From the NCBI RefSeq assembly GCF_009765965.1, contig NZ_LMUL01000014.1, positions 582,815 to 646,814 on the forward strand: a stretch of DNA of 64,000 bases, in the 5' to 3' direction. Made by a program: the position numbers and the translations under genes. Under the pieces are notes generated by a model. That model worked only from the letters and a program-made list of their open reading frames with translations. It had not been told where the DNA came from and made no database searches. Positions 8,639-17,044 of the stretch are shown one piece after another; position 1 is the stretch's first letter; every line of letters starts with the position of its first letter. The stretch comes from Caulobacter sp. S45 (GTDB lineage: Bacteria; Pseudomonadota; Alphaproteobacteria; Caulobacterales; Caulobacteraceae).

Positions 8639-10093
8639 ATGCGTCAGCCCGCCTTCGCCCTGGCTACCCTGGCGACCGTTCTATCCGCAGCGGCGGCGCA
8701 CGCCCAACCCGCGGCCGATCCAGTCACCGGGTTCGCGCCGTCGGACACAGCCTTCGTCGCCTACGCCCAGCCGCGCATCGCCTTCACCCATGTGGAGGTG
8801 GTCGACGGCACGGGCGCGCCAGCCAGGCGCGACATGACTGTGGTGGTCGATCATGGCCGCATCGCCGCCATCGGCCCCTCCGCCCGCCTGAAGCCGCCGC
8901 AGGGCGTCGCGGTGATCGAGGGAACCGGCAAGACCCTGCTGCCCGGCTTCGTCATGGTGCACGAGCACATGTTCTACCCCTCGCCCAAGGGCGGCGAGTA
9001 CGGCGAGTTCCCCTACAGCTTCTCGCGGCTCTATCTGGCCGGCGGGACCACCACGCTTCGCACCGGCGGCACACTGGCGACCTATGGCGACATCAACACC
9101 GCCCACGCCATCGCCGCCGGACGCCAGCCCGGCCCCGACATGGACGTCACTGGGCCCTATCTCGAAGGCCAGCACCTGCTGACCTCCAAGATGGTGGCGT
9201 TGAAAGACCCTGCCGACGCCACGCGCACCGTGAACTTCTGGGCCGACGAGGGGGCGACCTCGTTCAAGGCCTACAACTATCTCTCCCGCGCCGAACTGAA
9301 AGCCGCCATCGACGCCGCCCATGCGCGAGGGCTGAAGCTCACCGGCCACCTCTGCTCGATCACCTATGGCGAGGCCATCGACCTGGGGATCGACAACCTG
9401 GAGCACAGCTTCGCGGTGGCCACCGACTTCGTGAAGGACAAGACGCCCGACGCCTGTCCCTCGCCCACGGCCACGCTCGCCTCGCTGAACGCGCTCGACC
9501 CCGACGGGCCCGAGGTCGGCGCCCTGATACATAGGCTGATCGACCATCATGTGGCGCTGACCTCCACCCTGACGGTGTTCGAGACCTTCTCGGCGGGCCG
9601 CCCGGAGGCCCCCGCCGCCGCCCGCGACCTGCTCGCCCCACAGTGGCTGTCTTCATACGAGACGCGCTGGACCCAGACCCAGACCTCAGATCGGGGACGG
9701 CAGTACGCCGCCTTCTTCCCCAAGCTGATGCGGATGGAAAAGCGCTTCGTGGACATGGGCGGCGTGATGCTGGCCGGCACCGATCCCACCGGCTACGGCG
9801 GCGTGGTTCCCGGCTACTCGGGCCGGCGCGAGGTGGAACTGCTGGTCGAGGAAGGCCTCAGCTTTCCCCAAGCCCTGAAGATCTCGACCCTGAACGGCGC
9901 ACGCTATCTGGGCCGCGAGCAGGCGGTCGGTTCGATCGAGGCGGGGAAGCAGGCCGACCTGATCCTGGTGGACGGCGATCCCACCGCAAACGTTTCGGCG
10001 CTCGACCACATGCCCTTGGTGTTCAAGTCCGGCGTCGGCTATCGCACCTCGGCCATCTTCGAGGCGATGAAGTCCGCCATCGGCGTCTACTAG
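8639..10093 (+). CDS. Secreted amidohydrolase-superfamily protein
   Basis: The 484-residue product has a signal peptide (LATLATVLSAAAAHAQP). A beta-sandwich entry (AFTHVEVVDGTGAPARRDMT) follows, then the metal-binding barrel. Metal ligands are seen in MVHEHMFYPS (HxH), a candidate bridging Lys in TSFKAYNYL, His in LTGHLCSIT and DNLEHSF, and the terminal Asp in LAGTDPTGYGG. The C-terminal SVGSIEAGKQADLILVDGDP closes the sandwich. Secreted relatives include Xaa-Pro and Xaa-Arg dipeptidases and other amidases, so peptide or amide hydrolysis in the periplasm is likely. A GTG three bases upstream is an alternative start. It is convergent with the cytochrome/ThDP operon. Confidence 0.88.
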   Translation: MRQPAFALATLATVLSAAAAHAQPAADPVTGFAPSDTAFVAYAQPRIAFTHVEVVDGTGAPARRDMTVVVDHGRIAAIGPSARLKPPQGVAVIEGTGKTLLPGFVMVHEHMFYPSPKGGEYGEFPYSFSRLYLAGGTTTLRTGGTLATYGDINTAHAIAAGRQPGPDMDVTGPYLEGQHLLTSKMVALKDPADATRTVNFWADEGATSFKAYNYLSRAELKAAIDAAHARGLKLTGHLCSITYGEAIDLGIDNLEHSFAVATDFVKDKTPDACPSPTATLASLNALDPDGPEVGALIHRLIDHHVALTSTLTVFETFSAGRPEAPAAARDLLAPQWLSSYETRWTQTQTSDRGRQYAAFFPKLMRMEKRFVDMGGVMLAGTDPTGYGGVVPGYSGRREVELLVEEGLSFPQALKISTLNGARYLGREQAVGSIEAGKQADLILVDGDPTANVSALDHMPLVFKSGVGYRTSAIFEAMKSAIGVY

Positions 10094-10127
10094 AGGCGCA
10101 TTCCGGCGCGGCTCCACCCCCCGCGCC

Positions 10128-10499
10128 TCACTTCAGGTTCAGCAGCGGGATTTCCGACGCCGGCTTCGCCTTCGGGATGCTGCGCAGATAGGCGTAGATG
10201 TCCGCGGCCCCGGCGTCGGGCAGCACCTTGGCGGTGTAGACCGGCATACGGGCGCGTGGACTCCTGAGCTGCTGCAGGACCGCTTCGTACGACAGGGGGG
10301 CGGGCGCGAGCTTGGGGCCGAACACGCCGCCACCCTCGCCCGACGTGCCGTGGCATTGGTAGCAGCCGTCCGCCAGGAACAGCTTACGCCCATGGCCGGC
10401 GTCGCCCTGCCCGGCCGTCACCTGAGCCTGGACCGGCAGGCCTGGGAGAGCCGCGGCTAGAACACTGGAGACCGCCAGGACGAAGGAAGCTCTGCGCAT
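10128..10499 (-). CDS. Small periplasmic c-type cytochrome
   Basis: The 123-residue product has a Sec signal peptide (VLAVSSVLAAALPGLPVQAQ). One heme-attachment motif, CYQCH, has Cys46, Cys49 and His50, and a probable axial Met85 lies in RARMPVY. It is a class I mono-heme domain. The start is ATG 10499 with GGAGGGG six bases before it; a GTG 21 bases further upstream is less likely. It directly follows the Tat-signal ThDP enzyme on the same strand, starting 18 bases after its stop. It is therefore expected to be co-transcribed and may take electrons from that enzyme in the periplasm (inference). No oxidase gene is adjacent. Confidence 0.9.
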   Translation of the reverse strand: MRRASFVLAVSSVLAAALPGLPVQAQVTAGQGDAGHGRKLFLADGCYQCHGTSGEGGGVFGPKLAPAPLSYEAVLQQLRSPRARMPVYTAKVLPDAGAADIYAYLRSIPKAKPASEIPLLNLK

Positions 10500-10516
10500 C
10501 GTCGACCCCTCCGCCC

Positions 10517-12475
10517 TCACCGGCCCTGCGAAACGACGTCGATCAGCGCCGGCTCGCCCTTCTTCACCACCTCGATAGCCCTGCGGATGGCTGGGCCGAG
10601 ATCGCGCGGATTGTCGATCGGTCCCTGGCCGTAGACGCCCATGCTGCGGGCGAGCATGGCGTAGTCGATGTTGGGATTGGCGATCTCACAGCCGATATGC
10701 ACCCGGTCGATCCCGCGCTGGCGACGGTCCGCGATCGCCTGGAGCTGCATGATCTCCATGTGGTAGCCGCGGTTGTTGTGGATGATGTAGAGCAGCGGGA
10801 TCTTCTCGTGAGCCGCCGTCCACAGCACGCCGGGACCGAACATCAGATCCCCATCGCCATTGATACAGACGCTGAGCCGCCCGTGCTTCTGGTTGGCGAG
10901 CGCCGCGCCCAGGGTCGCCGGCGCCGTATAGCCGATCCCCGCCCCGCCCTGCTCGCCGATGTACTGGTAGTGCTTGTCCGCACTCCAGAGCTGCTGGGGC
11001 CAGTGGCTTTGGAACAGCGTGCCCGAGACCAGCGACCAGTCCTCGTCCTTGATCTCGGCGTAAAGCTCCTGGCACAGGCGCGGCATGGAGATCGGACTGT
11101 CGTCCCAGCCGTAGGTCGCCGCGTCCCTGGCGCGCTGGAGCGCCAACTGGTGGGTGTGGGCGAAGCGGGTGCCTCGCGCGGCGATGGCGGCCTTGCGGCT
11201 GTCGGGAAGCTGGCGCTTCACCTCTTCGATCAGCGAGGGCAGCGTGGCCTGGGCGTCGGCCGCCATCGCCAGATCCACGTCGAGCGGGAGGCGCTGGAAG
11301 TCCTGGTAGTTGGACTTCATGTACAGGTCGACCGAGGAGATGGTGATCCGCTTCGATCCCGACTGCATGAGGGAGCGGACCTCGCCATCTGGCGACCGCT
11401 CGGCCGAGACGGCGAAGGGATCGCCGGGCTCCAGCTCCAGCAATACGTCGGCGCGCGAGATCAGACCGCGCTGGCTGGCGGTCTGGTTGAGCGGATGCCG
11501 CCAGGGGAAGTTGAGGCGATTGCTGCTGTCGATCACCGGCGCCTGCAACGCCTCGGCCAACTCGACCAGCAGGCGCAGGCCTTCCGGCGTGCGTGCGCAG
11601 CGGTCGGCGAAGATCACTGGATTTTCCGCCTCCACCAGCATCTTGGCGGTGTCGCGCACCGCGCCTTCCTCGGCCGCGGGGGCCGACAAGCTGGGCAGGC
11701 GGGGGATCGGCGGCGGCTTGTCGCCGGGGATCGGGTCCTCCTGCATCAGGGTGTCGACCGCCAGCAGGGTCGGCCCGTAGGGCGGGGTCATGGCGAACTT
11801 GTAGGCGCGCACGGCGGAGTCGCCGAAGGCGCGCAGCGAGCCGGGCTGGTCGTCCCACTTGGTGTAGTCGCGCACCATGGCCGCGCCGTCCTGGGCGGCG
11901 TGGTCCCAGTCAACCCAGAGATTACGGCGCGTGGCGTCGATGGAGGCGCCGGTGATCATGAACACCGGAACCCGGTCGCACCAGGCGTTGTAGATGGCCA
12001 TCGAAGCGTGCTGCAGCCCGACCGCGGTATGCATCCCGCAGGCCATCGGCTTGCCTTCGATCTTGGCGTAGCCGTGGGCCATCGCCACCGAAGCCTCCTC
12101 GTGCATGGTGGTGAGGAAGCGCAGGTTCGGCGCGGTGGTCATCCCATAGTTGATGATGGCCTCGTGCAGCCCCATGAACGTATTGCCAGGGGTGGCGGCG
12201 AAATACTCGATCCCAAGGCTGCGCATCACGTCCACCATGTAGTCGCCACCGCAGCTCGAATAGGTGAGCTCACGATTGCGCGGCGTGGATTCGTCCTTGA
12301 GCGTCACGGCGCCCTGGCGGCGCGGCGTGTTGGGGTCCGAGGTCCCCTGCTGGGATGGCCCAGGCTGGGCCTGAGCTAGGGTCGAGGCGGCCGTCGCGGT
12401 CGCGGCCACACCGCTCAATGCGGCGCCCTTCAGGAAATTGCGTCGACGGAGTCCGAGATTAGCCTGGTCTTCCAC
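10517..12475 (-). CDS. Tat-exported thiamine-diphosphate-dependent enzyme (acetolactate synthase/pyruvate oxidase-like)
   Basis: The 652-residue product starts at GTG 12475 after GGGGTGGAAGC. Its N-terminus carries a textbook twin-arginine signal (RRNFLK, residues 11-16) and a hydrophobic stretch ending at LAQAQP. The mature part is a full three-domain ThDP enzyme. The N-terminal PYR domain has the cofactor-activating Glu126 in TMHEEASVAMAHGYA, a middle domain follows, and the C-terminal PP domain has GDGDLMFGP (540-548) and HNN at about 567, the ThDP/Mg motif. Overall it resembles acetolactate synthase, benzoylformate decarboxylase or pyruvate oxidase (POXB). Such enzymes are normally cytosolic; folding with ThDP before Tat export would explain the signal. 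The next gene in the operon is a cytochrome c, suggesting oxidative decarboxylation of a 2-oxoacid with electrons passed to the cytochrome. Substrate unknown. Confidence 0.88.
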   Translation of the reverse strand: MEDQANLGLRRRNFLKGAALSGVAATATAASTLAQAQPGPSQQGTSDPNTPRRQGAVTLKDESTPRNRELTYSSCGGDYMVDVMRSLGIEYFAATPGNTFMGLHEAIINYGMTTAPNLRFLTTMHEEASVAMAHGYAKIEGKPMACGMHTAVGLQHASMAIYNAWCDRVPVFMITGASIDATRRNLWVDWDHAAQDGAAMVRDYTKWDDQPGSLRAFGDSAVRAYKFAMTPPYGPTLLAVDTLMQEDPIPGDKPPPIPRLPSLSAPAAEEGAVRDTAKMLVEAENPVIFADRCARTPEGLRLLVELAEALQAPVIDSSNRLNFPWRHPLNQTASQRGLISRADVLLELEPGDPFAVSAERSPDGEVRSLMQSGSKRITISSVDLYMKSNYQDFQRLPLDVDLAMAADAQATLPSLIEEVKRQLPDSRKAAIAARGTRFAHTHQLALQRARDAATYGWDDSPISMPRLCQELYAEIKDEDWSLVSGTLFQSHWPQQLWSADKHYQYIGEQGGAGIGYTAPATLGAALANQKHGRLSVCINGDGDLMFGPGVLWTAAHEKIPLLYIIHNNRGYHMEIMQLQAIADRRQRGIDRVHIGCEIANPNIDYAMLARSMGVYGQGPIDNPRDLGPAIRRAIEVVKKGEPALIDVVSQGR

Positions 12476-12491
12476 GCTTCCACCCCATGTT

Positions 12492-12508
12492 CCGACTTAT
12501 CAAATCGG
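12492..12508. promoter_or_regulatory. Interrupted palindrome upstream of the ThDP/cytochrome operon
   Basis: CCGACTT-ATC-AAATCGG lies 17 bases before the GTG start, with one mismatch between the 7-base arms. It is a possible repressor operator for a TetR- or MarR-like dimer. No regulator gene is adjacent. Confidence 0.35.
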
Positions 12509-12584
12509 ATTCATTTTGGGCGAATGGTAGGCGTACTGATCGAGCTTGTCGACCTAGGCTAAATCACAATCGATGCGAGAACAT

Positions 12585-12622
12585 CTCCCGTCGCGCCGAG
12601 ACGAATCCGAGCGTGACGGGAG
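12585..12622 (-). terminator. Possible stem-loop downstream of the MetE-like gene
   Basis: Perfect arms CTCCCGTC (12585-12592) and GACGGGAG (12615-12622) are separated by 22 bases, just beyond the stop of the MetE-domain gene. The long loop and absent U-tract make termination uncertain. Confidence 0.3.
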
Positions 12623-12645
12623 GACAGTTCAAAAGATGAAGCCCC

Positions 12646-13680
12646 TTACGCGACCTTGCGCTCGAGTTCGTCGCGGACAAGCTTAGCGCCCGCCGCCATG
12701 GCGGCCATCTTGCCGAAGGCCACGTCGCGCGACAGGTACTTGAGCCCGCAGTCGGGGGCCACGATCACCTTCTCCGGGTTCACATAAGGCAGGGCGCGGC
12801 GGATGCGGGACGCCACCACTTCGGCGCTCTCGATCTCGGAGGTGGACAGGTCCAGCACGCCTAGGATGATGGTCTTGCCACGCAGCTTCTCCAGCACCGA
12901 GGTGTCGAGGTTGGACTGCGCCGTCTCGATGGAGATCTGCTGCACGTTGGATTCCGCCAGTTCCGGCAGGAACGAATAGCCTTCCGGACGCTCGTGGATG
13001 ATCTGGGCGTAGCCGAAGCAGATGTGCATAGCCGTGCGGCCTTGGATACCGTCCAGGGCGCGATTGAGCGCCTTCAGGCCGTATTCCCGCGCAGCGTCGG
13101 GGCGGGCCTGCATGTAGGGCTCGTCGATCTGAACAATGTCGATACCGGCCGCGAACAGGTCCCGGATCTCCTCGTTGACCGCCGCTGCGTAGTCCAGCGC
13201 CATTTCTTCGGTGGTGGCGTAGAAATCGTTCTGCGCCTGCTGGGCCATGGTGAAGGGACCCGGCACGGTGATCTTGGTCATGCGGTCGGTGTGCTTGCGC
13301 AGGAACTCGACGTCGCGGACCTGTACGGCGTGCTTGCGGCGGATCTTGCCGACCACGCGGGGAACGGGGTTCGGGTGGCCGCTGCGATCCAGGGCCGTAC
13401 CGTGATTGTCCATGTCCACGCCTTCGAGCGCGGTGGCGAAGCGGTTGGAATAGCTTTCGCGGCGCATCTCGCCGTCGGTGATGATGTCCAGGCCGGCCCG
13501 CTCCTGCTCGTGGATGGCCATCAGGGTGGCGTCGTCCTGCGCCTGTTCGAGGTATTCGGGGGCCACGCGCCACAGTTCCTGCACCCGCACCCGGGGCGGG
13601 AACCGGCCGGCCAGTTTCTCGCGGTCGATCAGCCAGTCGGGTTGAGGATAGGAGCCCACCAGGGACGTCGGAAGGAGCAT
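12646..13680 (-). CDS. Stand-alone MetE catalytic-domain protein (cobalamin-independent methionine synthase family)
   Basis: The 344-residue product starts at ATG 13680, MLLPTSLVGSYPQPDWL, a typical opening of the C-terminal barrel of MetE. The zinc/homocysteine site is conserved: His and Cys in MHICFGYAQ, Glu in ISIETAQ and Cys in VAPDCGLKYL. The substrate-site sequence IDEPYMQARPD is also present. The N-terminal half that gives full MetE (about 750 residues) its folate-polyglutamate binding is absent. Core-only relatives are known as folate-independent methionine synthases (MesA-D) and as methyl-transferring enzymes of catabolic pathways; the methyl donor here is unknown. No DUF1852 (MesX) partner is adjacent. 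It is divergent from an amino-acid permease, with a 187-base shared promoter region. Confidence 0.88.
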   Translation of the reverse strand: MLLPTSLVGSYPQPDWLIDREKLAGRFPPRVRVQELWRVAPEYLEQAQDDATLMAIHEQERAGLDIITDGEMRRESYSNRFATALEGVDMDNHGTALDRSGHPNPVPRVVGKIRRKHAVQVRDVEFLRKHTDRMTKITVPGPFTMAQQAQNDFYATTEEMALDYAAAVNEEIRDLFAAGIDIVQIDEPYMQARPDAAREYGLKALNRALDGIQGRTAMHICFGYAQIIHERPEGYSFLPELAESNVQQISIETAQSNLDTSVLEKLRGKTIILGVLDLSTSEIESAEVVASRIRRALPYVNPEKVIVAPDCGLKYLSRDVAFGKMAAMAAGAKLVRDELERKVA

Positions 13681-13867
13681 GGGTGCGGCCTTTAATTTTG
13701 GTTGAATTGATTTTGACGGCAAACTTCCACAGTCGGCGGTTCGAGGCAACCTGGACCTGGGATCGCCGGGACGCGGGCTCAACCCCTTCTCGCGCCTCCA
13801 AATCCTGCGCATAGCTATGGCGACGTTGGCGGCGTTTTCGGGGCGCGGCGATATCCAGGGGCGTTGC

Positions 13868-15187
13868 ATGGCGGACGAAGCGGCGTTCCGGGATCATGGC
13901 GGACACGGCCTCGCACGGGAGCTGGGTCCGTGGGGGCTCGGCGCCGGGGTGTTCAACACCGTCGTGGGCGCAGGCATCTTCGTCCTTCCGGCGACCCTGG
14001 CGCGCGAAGTCGGCGCCGCGGCGCCTCTGGTCTATCTGGCCTGTGCGGTCGCCATGGGCGGGGTCGCCCTGTGCTTCGCGGCGGCGGGTAGCCGCGTCCC
14101 GACCAGCGGCGGTCCCGCCGGCTATGTGCAGGCCGCCTTCGGCCCGCTCGCCGGCTTCGTGATCGGCGTTCTGGTGTGGCTGGGCGCGGTGCTGGCCGCG
14201 GCCGGCATCACGGCGGCGATCGCCGACAGCCTGGCGCGCGTCCTGCCGTCGATCGGACACGGCGCGGGGCGCAACGCCTTCATCGTCGCCCTGCTGGGCA
14301 TGTTCGCGGTGGTGAACATCGCGGGCGCGACACCCGGCGTGCGGCTGGTCGGGGTGATGACGGGGGCGAAGCTGATCCCGCTGCTGGTGCTGCTTGCCGT
14401 GGGCGCGGCGCACCTGCATTTCGGCCATCCGATCTCGGCGATTGGCCGCAGTCCGAGCGCCGGCTTCGGCCGAGCAATGATCCTGGCCCTGTTCGCCTTT
14501 CAGGGCATGGAGACGGCCCTGAGCCTGAGCGGAGAGGTCCGCCGGCCTGAACGCAACGTGCCCCTCGGCCTGCTCGGCGCGATGGGGCTGGTCACAACGC
14601 TTTACATCGCCATCCAGATCGTCGCCCAAGGCGTGTTGGGGCCGGCGCTTGCATGCTCTTCCGCGCCGCTGGCCGACGCGGCGGGGAGCATCTCGCCCGT
14701 CCTGGGCCAGCTGTTGCTGGTGGGCGCGGCGATCTCCATGCTGGGTTATCTCGCCAGCGACGCGCTGAGCGCCCCTCGGCTGCTGTACACCTTCGCGCGG
14801 CAGGGTCTGTTGCCCAGGGGCCTGGGCGCCGTCTCCGGCACCACACGCGCGCCCTACCCGGCCATCCTGCTGCACGCCGGCCTGGCCGCGCTCCTGGCCT
14901 TGAGCGGGAGCTTCGCCGAGCTGGCCACCCTGTCCTCGCTGACCACGGTGGTGGTCTATATGGCGGGCTGCCTGGCGGCGGTTATGCTGCAGCGGCGCCA
15001 GGTGGCGCTCGCCGGCCCTCCCCTCAAATTCAAGGGCCTGATCGTCGCCGCCGCCATCGGGATCGCCGGCATGGTGTGGATCGCCATCCACGCCTCGGTC
15101 TGGGAAGCGCTCGGGCTCGTCGGGACCTTGGCGGCGAGCATCGGCTGGTACGCCGCCGCCCGACGCCTGAAGGTGCGAGCGGCCTGA
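13868..15187 (+). CDS. APC-family amino acid permease
   Basis: The 439-residue inner-membrane protein has about 12 hydrophobic segments. The first transmembrane helix has the family's unwound substrate loop in NTVVGAGIFVLPA, and SGGPAGYVQAAFGPLAGF in helix 3 is also characteristic. The start ATG 13868 is chosen because the translated sequence upstream is not hydrophobic and does not resemble the family. APC permeases move amino acids or polyamines by proton symport or antiport; specificity cannot be read here. It is divergent from the MetE-domain gene, so transport of a sulfur amino acid is conceivable but unproven. It is convergent with the SDR gene 6 bases downstream. Confidence 0.9.
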   Translation: MADEAAFRDHGGHGLARELGPWGLGAGVFNTVVGAGIFVLPATLAREVGAAAPLVYLACAVAMGGVALCFAAAGSRVPTSGGPAGYVQAAFGPLAGFVIGVLVWLGAVLAAAGITAAIADSLARVLPSIGHGAGRNAFIVALLGMFAVVNIAGATPGVRLVGVMTGAKLIPLLVLLAVGAAHLHFGHPISAIGRSPSAGFGRAMILALFAFQGMETALSLSGEVRRPERNVPLGLLGAMGLVTTLYIAIQIVAQGVLGPALACSSAPLADAAGSISPVLGQLLLVGAAISMLGYLASDALSAPRLLYTFARQGLLPRGLGAVSGTTRAPYPAILLHAGLAALLALSGSFAELATLSSLTTVVVYMAGCLAAVMLQRRQVALAGPPLKFKGLIVAAAIGIAGMVWIAIHASVWEALGLVGTLAASIGWYAAARRLKVRAA

Positions 15188-15193
15188 AACGGC

Positions 15194-16042
15194 TCAGGCG
15201 TCCGGAAAGTCCGTCGCCACGGACGTCTCGCGCCAGGCCTCGACCTCGTCCAGGGCCGAGCGCAGGCGCTTGACCACCGCATCGACGCCCCAGGCGCCCA
15301 GCACCAGGTGACGCGGCGGCGCGTCCATCTCGGCGACCTGGATCATGGCCTGGGCTGCGCGGACGGGATCGCCGGCCTGGCGACCGCTGCCGGCGGCGGT
15401 GTTCTTGAGCCTGGCGGCCGCCGTCTCCGCGTATTCCGGGATATGGCTGGCGGTCTGCTTCAAGGACCGGCCCGCCCAGTCGGTGCGAAAAGGACCCGGC
15501 TCGATACAGGTGACGTGGACACCGAAGGACGCGGCCTCGGCCGCCAGCGCGTCGGAGAAGCCCTCCACCGCATGCTTGGACGCCGCGTAGTAGCCCGAGC
15601 CCGGAAAGCCGGCGAGCCCGGCCACCGAGCTGAGGTTCAGGATCCGACCCCGTCGCCGCGCGCGCATGCCCGGCAGCACCGCGCGCGTCATGGCGAACAG
15701 GCCGAACACATTGGCCTCGAACTGAGCGCGGATTTCGGCGTCCTCGCCCTCCTCGATGGTGGACTGGTAGCCATAGCCCGCATTGTTCACCAGCACGTCG
15801 ATCGCGCCGAAACGCGCCTCGGCCGCCTCCACCGCCGCCGCGATCTGAGCGGAATCAGTGACGTCCAGATCGAGCGCCAGGGCGCGCTCGCCACCCGGTT
15901 CGACCAGATCGGCCACGCGCGCCTTGTCGCGCGCCGTGACCACGGCCCGACCGCCACGCTCCAGCACCAGACGGGCGAGGTCGCGCCCGAACCCGGTCGA
16001 ACAGCCGGTGATGAACCAGATGGAAGGGGTCGTGTCGGTCAT
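15194..16042 (-). CDS. Short-chain dehydrogenase/reductase
   Basis: The 282-residue classical SDR has its cofactor motif ITGCSTGFGRDLA near the start, the NNAGYG motif, Ser in NLSSVAG and catalytic YYAASKHA. The Arg in the cofactor loop (VTARDKARV) suggests NADP(H) preference. Sequences with TGCSTGFG starts are common in uncharacterised SDRs of the 'oxidoreductase with Rossmann fold' group. The substrate is unknown. It is transcribed away from the MarC gene, sharing a 194-base divergent region. Confidence 0.9.
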   Translation of the reverse strand: MTDTTPSIWFITGCSTGFGRDLARLVLERGGRAVVTARDKARVADLVEPGGERALALDLDVTDSAQIAAAVEAAEARFGAIDVLVNNAGYGYQSTIEEGEDAEIRAQFEANVFGLFAMTRAVLPGMRARRRGRILNLSSVAGLAGFPGSGYYAASKHAVEGFSDALAAEAASFGVHVTCIEPGPFRTDWAGRSLKQTASHIPEYAETAAARLKNTAAGSGRQAGDPVRAAQAMIQVAEMDAPPRHLVLGAWGVDAVVKRLRSALDEVEAWRETSVATDFPDA

Positions 16043-16236
16043 CGAGGTCGGTTCCGTGGCGGCTAGCGAGGCGGCGATGGTCTAGGCGTGCACGGCGGCG
16101 ATGCATAGCCGCGTTCCCGATAGCCGAGCGCCACACGAAGGGTGGCGAACCGAATCGGGGTTGGTAGAGTGAGGCGACGGCGCAGGGGCTGGCCGTCGCC
16201 CTCCCTAACGTCGTCTCGCCCAAAAAGGATCAGCAG

Positions 16237-16932
16237 TTGGAGTTCGGCCTGCTTCCCGTCGGCAGCCTGCTCGGCGCCTTCCTGCTGGGGTTTCCGACCC
16301 TGTTCTCGATCGTCAATCCGGTCGGCGCCGCGTTGACCTTCTACAACGTCACGCAGGACCGCACGCACCCCGAGCGCCTGGTGTTGGCGCGCCAAATCGG
16401 GTTCTATTCGCTGTGTATCCTGCTCGGATCGCTGTGGCTGGGCAGCTATATCCTGAACTTCTTCGGCGTCAGCCTGGGCGCGCTCCGGGTGGCGGGCGGC
16501 CTGGTGGTGGCGATCCGGGCCTGGGGCCTGCTGATGGCCCCCGAGACCCACGAAGACCGCAAGCAGAACGACGCCGCCCCCGCCGCCGGGGGCGCGGAGG
16601 ACGTGGCCTTCTTCCCACTCACCATGCCCTTCACCACCGGACCCGGATCGATTTCGGTGGCGATCGCCCTGGCGTCCGAGCGTCCGAACGACGGGCGCGC
16701 GGTGCTGCCCTTCTTCGCCGGCCTGACCCTGGCCGCGATCGCCATCTGCGTGCTCATCTGGGTGCTCTACGCCTTTTCCGGTCGCGTGCTGTCGCGGTTG
16801 GGACCGGCCGGCGCGCGCGTCGTCACCCGGCTGGCCGCCTTCCTGCTGCTCTGCATCGGCGTGCAGATCCTGAGCAACGGCGCGGAAAGCCTGCTGCGGC
16901 CCTGGCTGATCGACACGATCAAGCACGTCTGA
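16237..16932 (+). CDS. MarC-family integral membrane protein
   Basis: The 231-residue product is predicted to have six transmembrane helices. It shows the MarC signatures FSIVNPVGAALTFYNVT and FPLTMPFTTGPGSISVAIAL. The start is TTG 16237, supported by AAGGAT six bases upstream; no in-frame ATG gives the conserved first helix. MarC proteins were once linked to multiple antibiotic resistance, but that link was not upheld and their transport role is unknown. The gene stands between a divergent SDR and a downstream MFS exporter. Confidence 0.88.
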   Translation: MEFGLLPVGSLLGAFLLGFPTLFSIVNPVGAALTFYNVTQDRTHPERLVLARQIGFYSLCILLGSLWLGSYILNFFGVSLGALRVAGGLVVAIRAWGLLMAPETHEDRKQNDAAPAAGGAEDVAFFPLTMPFTTGPGSISVAIALASERPNDGRAVLPFFAGLTLAAIAICVLIWVLYAFSGRVLSRLGPAGARVVTRLAAFLLLCIGVQILSNGAESLLRPWLIDTIKHV

Positions 16933-17044
16933 GGCGACACGTCCGTCCGGTCGAGGCTAAAGCCGAGGTTTCGTCAAAACTGGAGAACCTATATGCCGAG
17001 GTGAGCGGCGCATCGTCGCCCATCCTTCCAGCCCGAAAGCGTCG

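Noticed and set aside
12683-15091. 802-codon minus-strand frame spanning the permease and MetE-like genes
   Set aside because: Gln/Arg/His-rich shadow covering two oppositely oriented real genes, with no plausible fold.
16063-16926. 287-codon frame antisense to marC
   Set aside because: Low-complexity Gln/Gly/Arg shadow; marC signatures on the plus strand decide.
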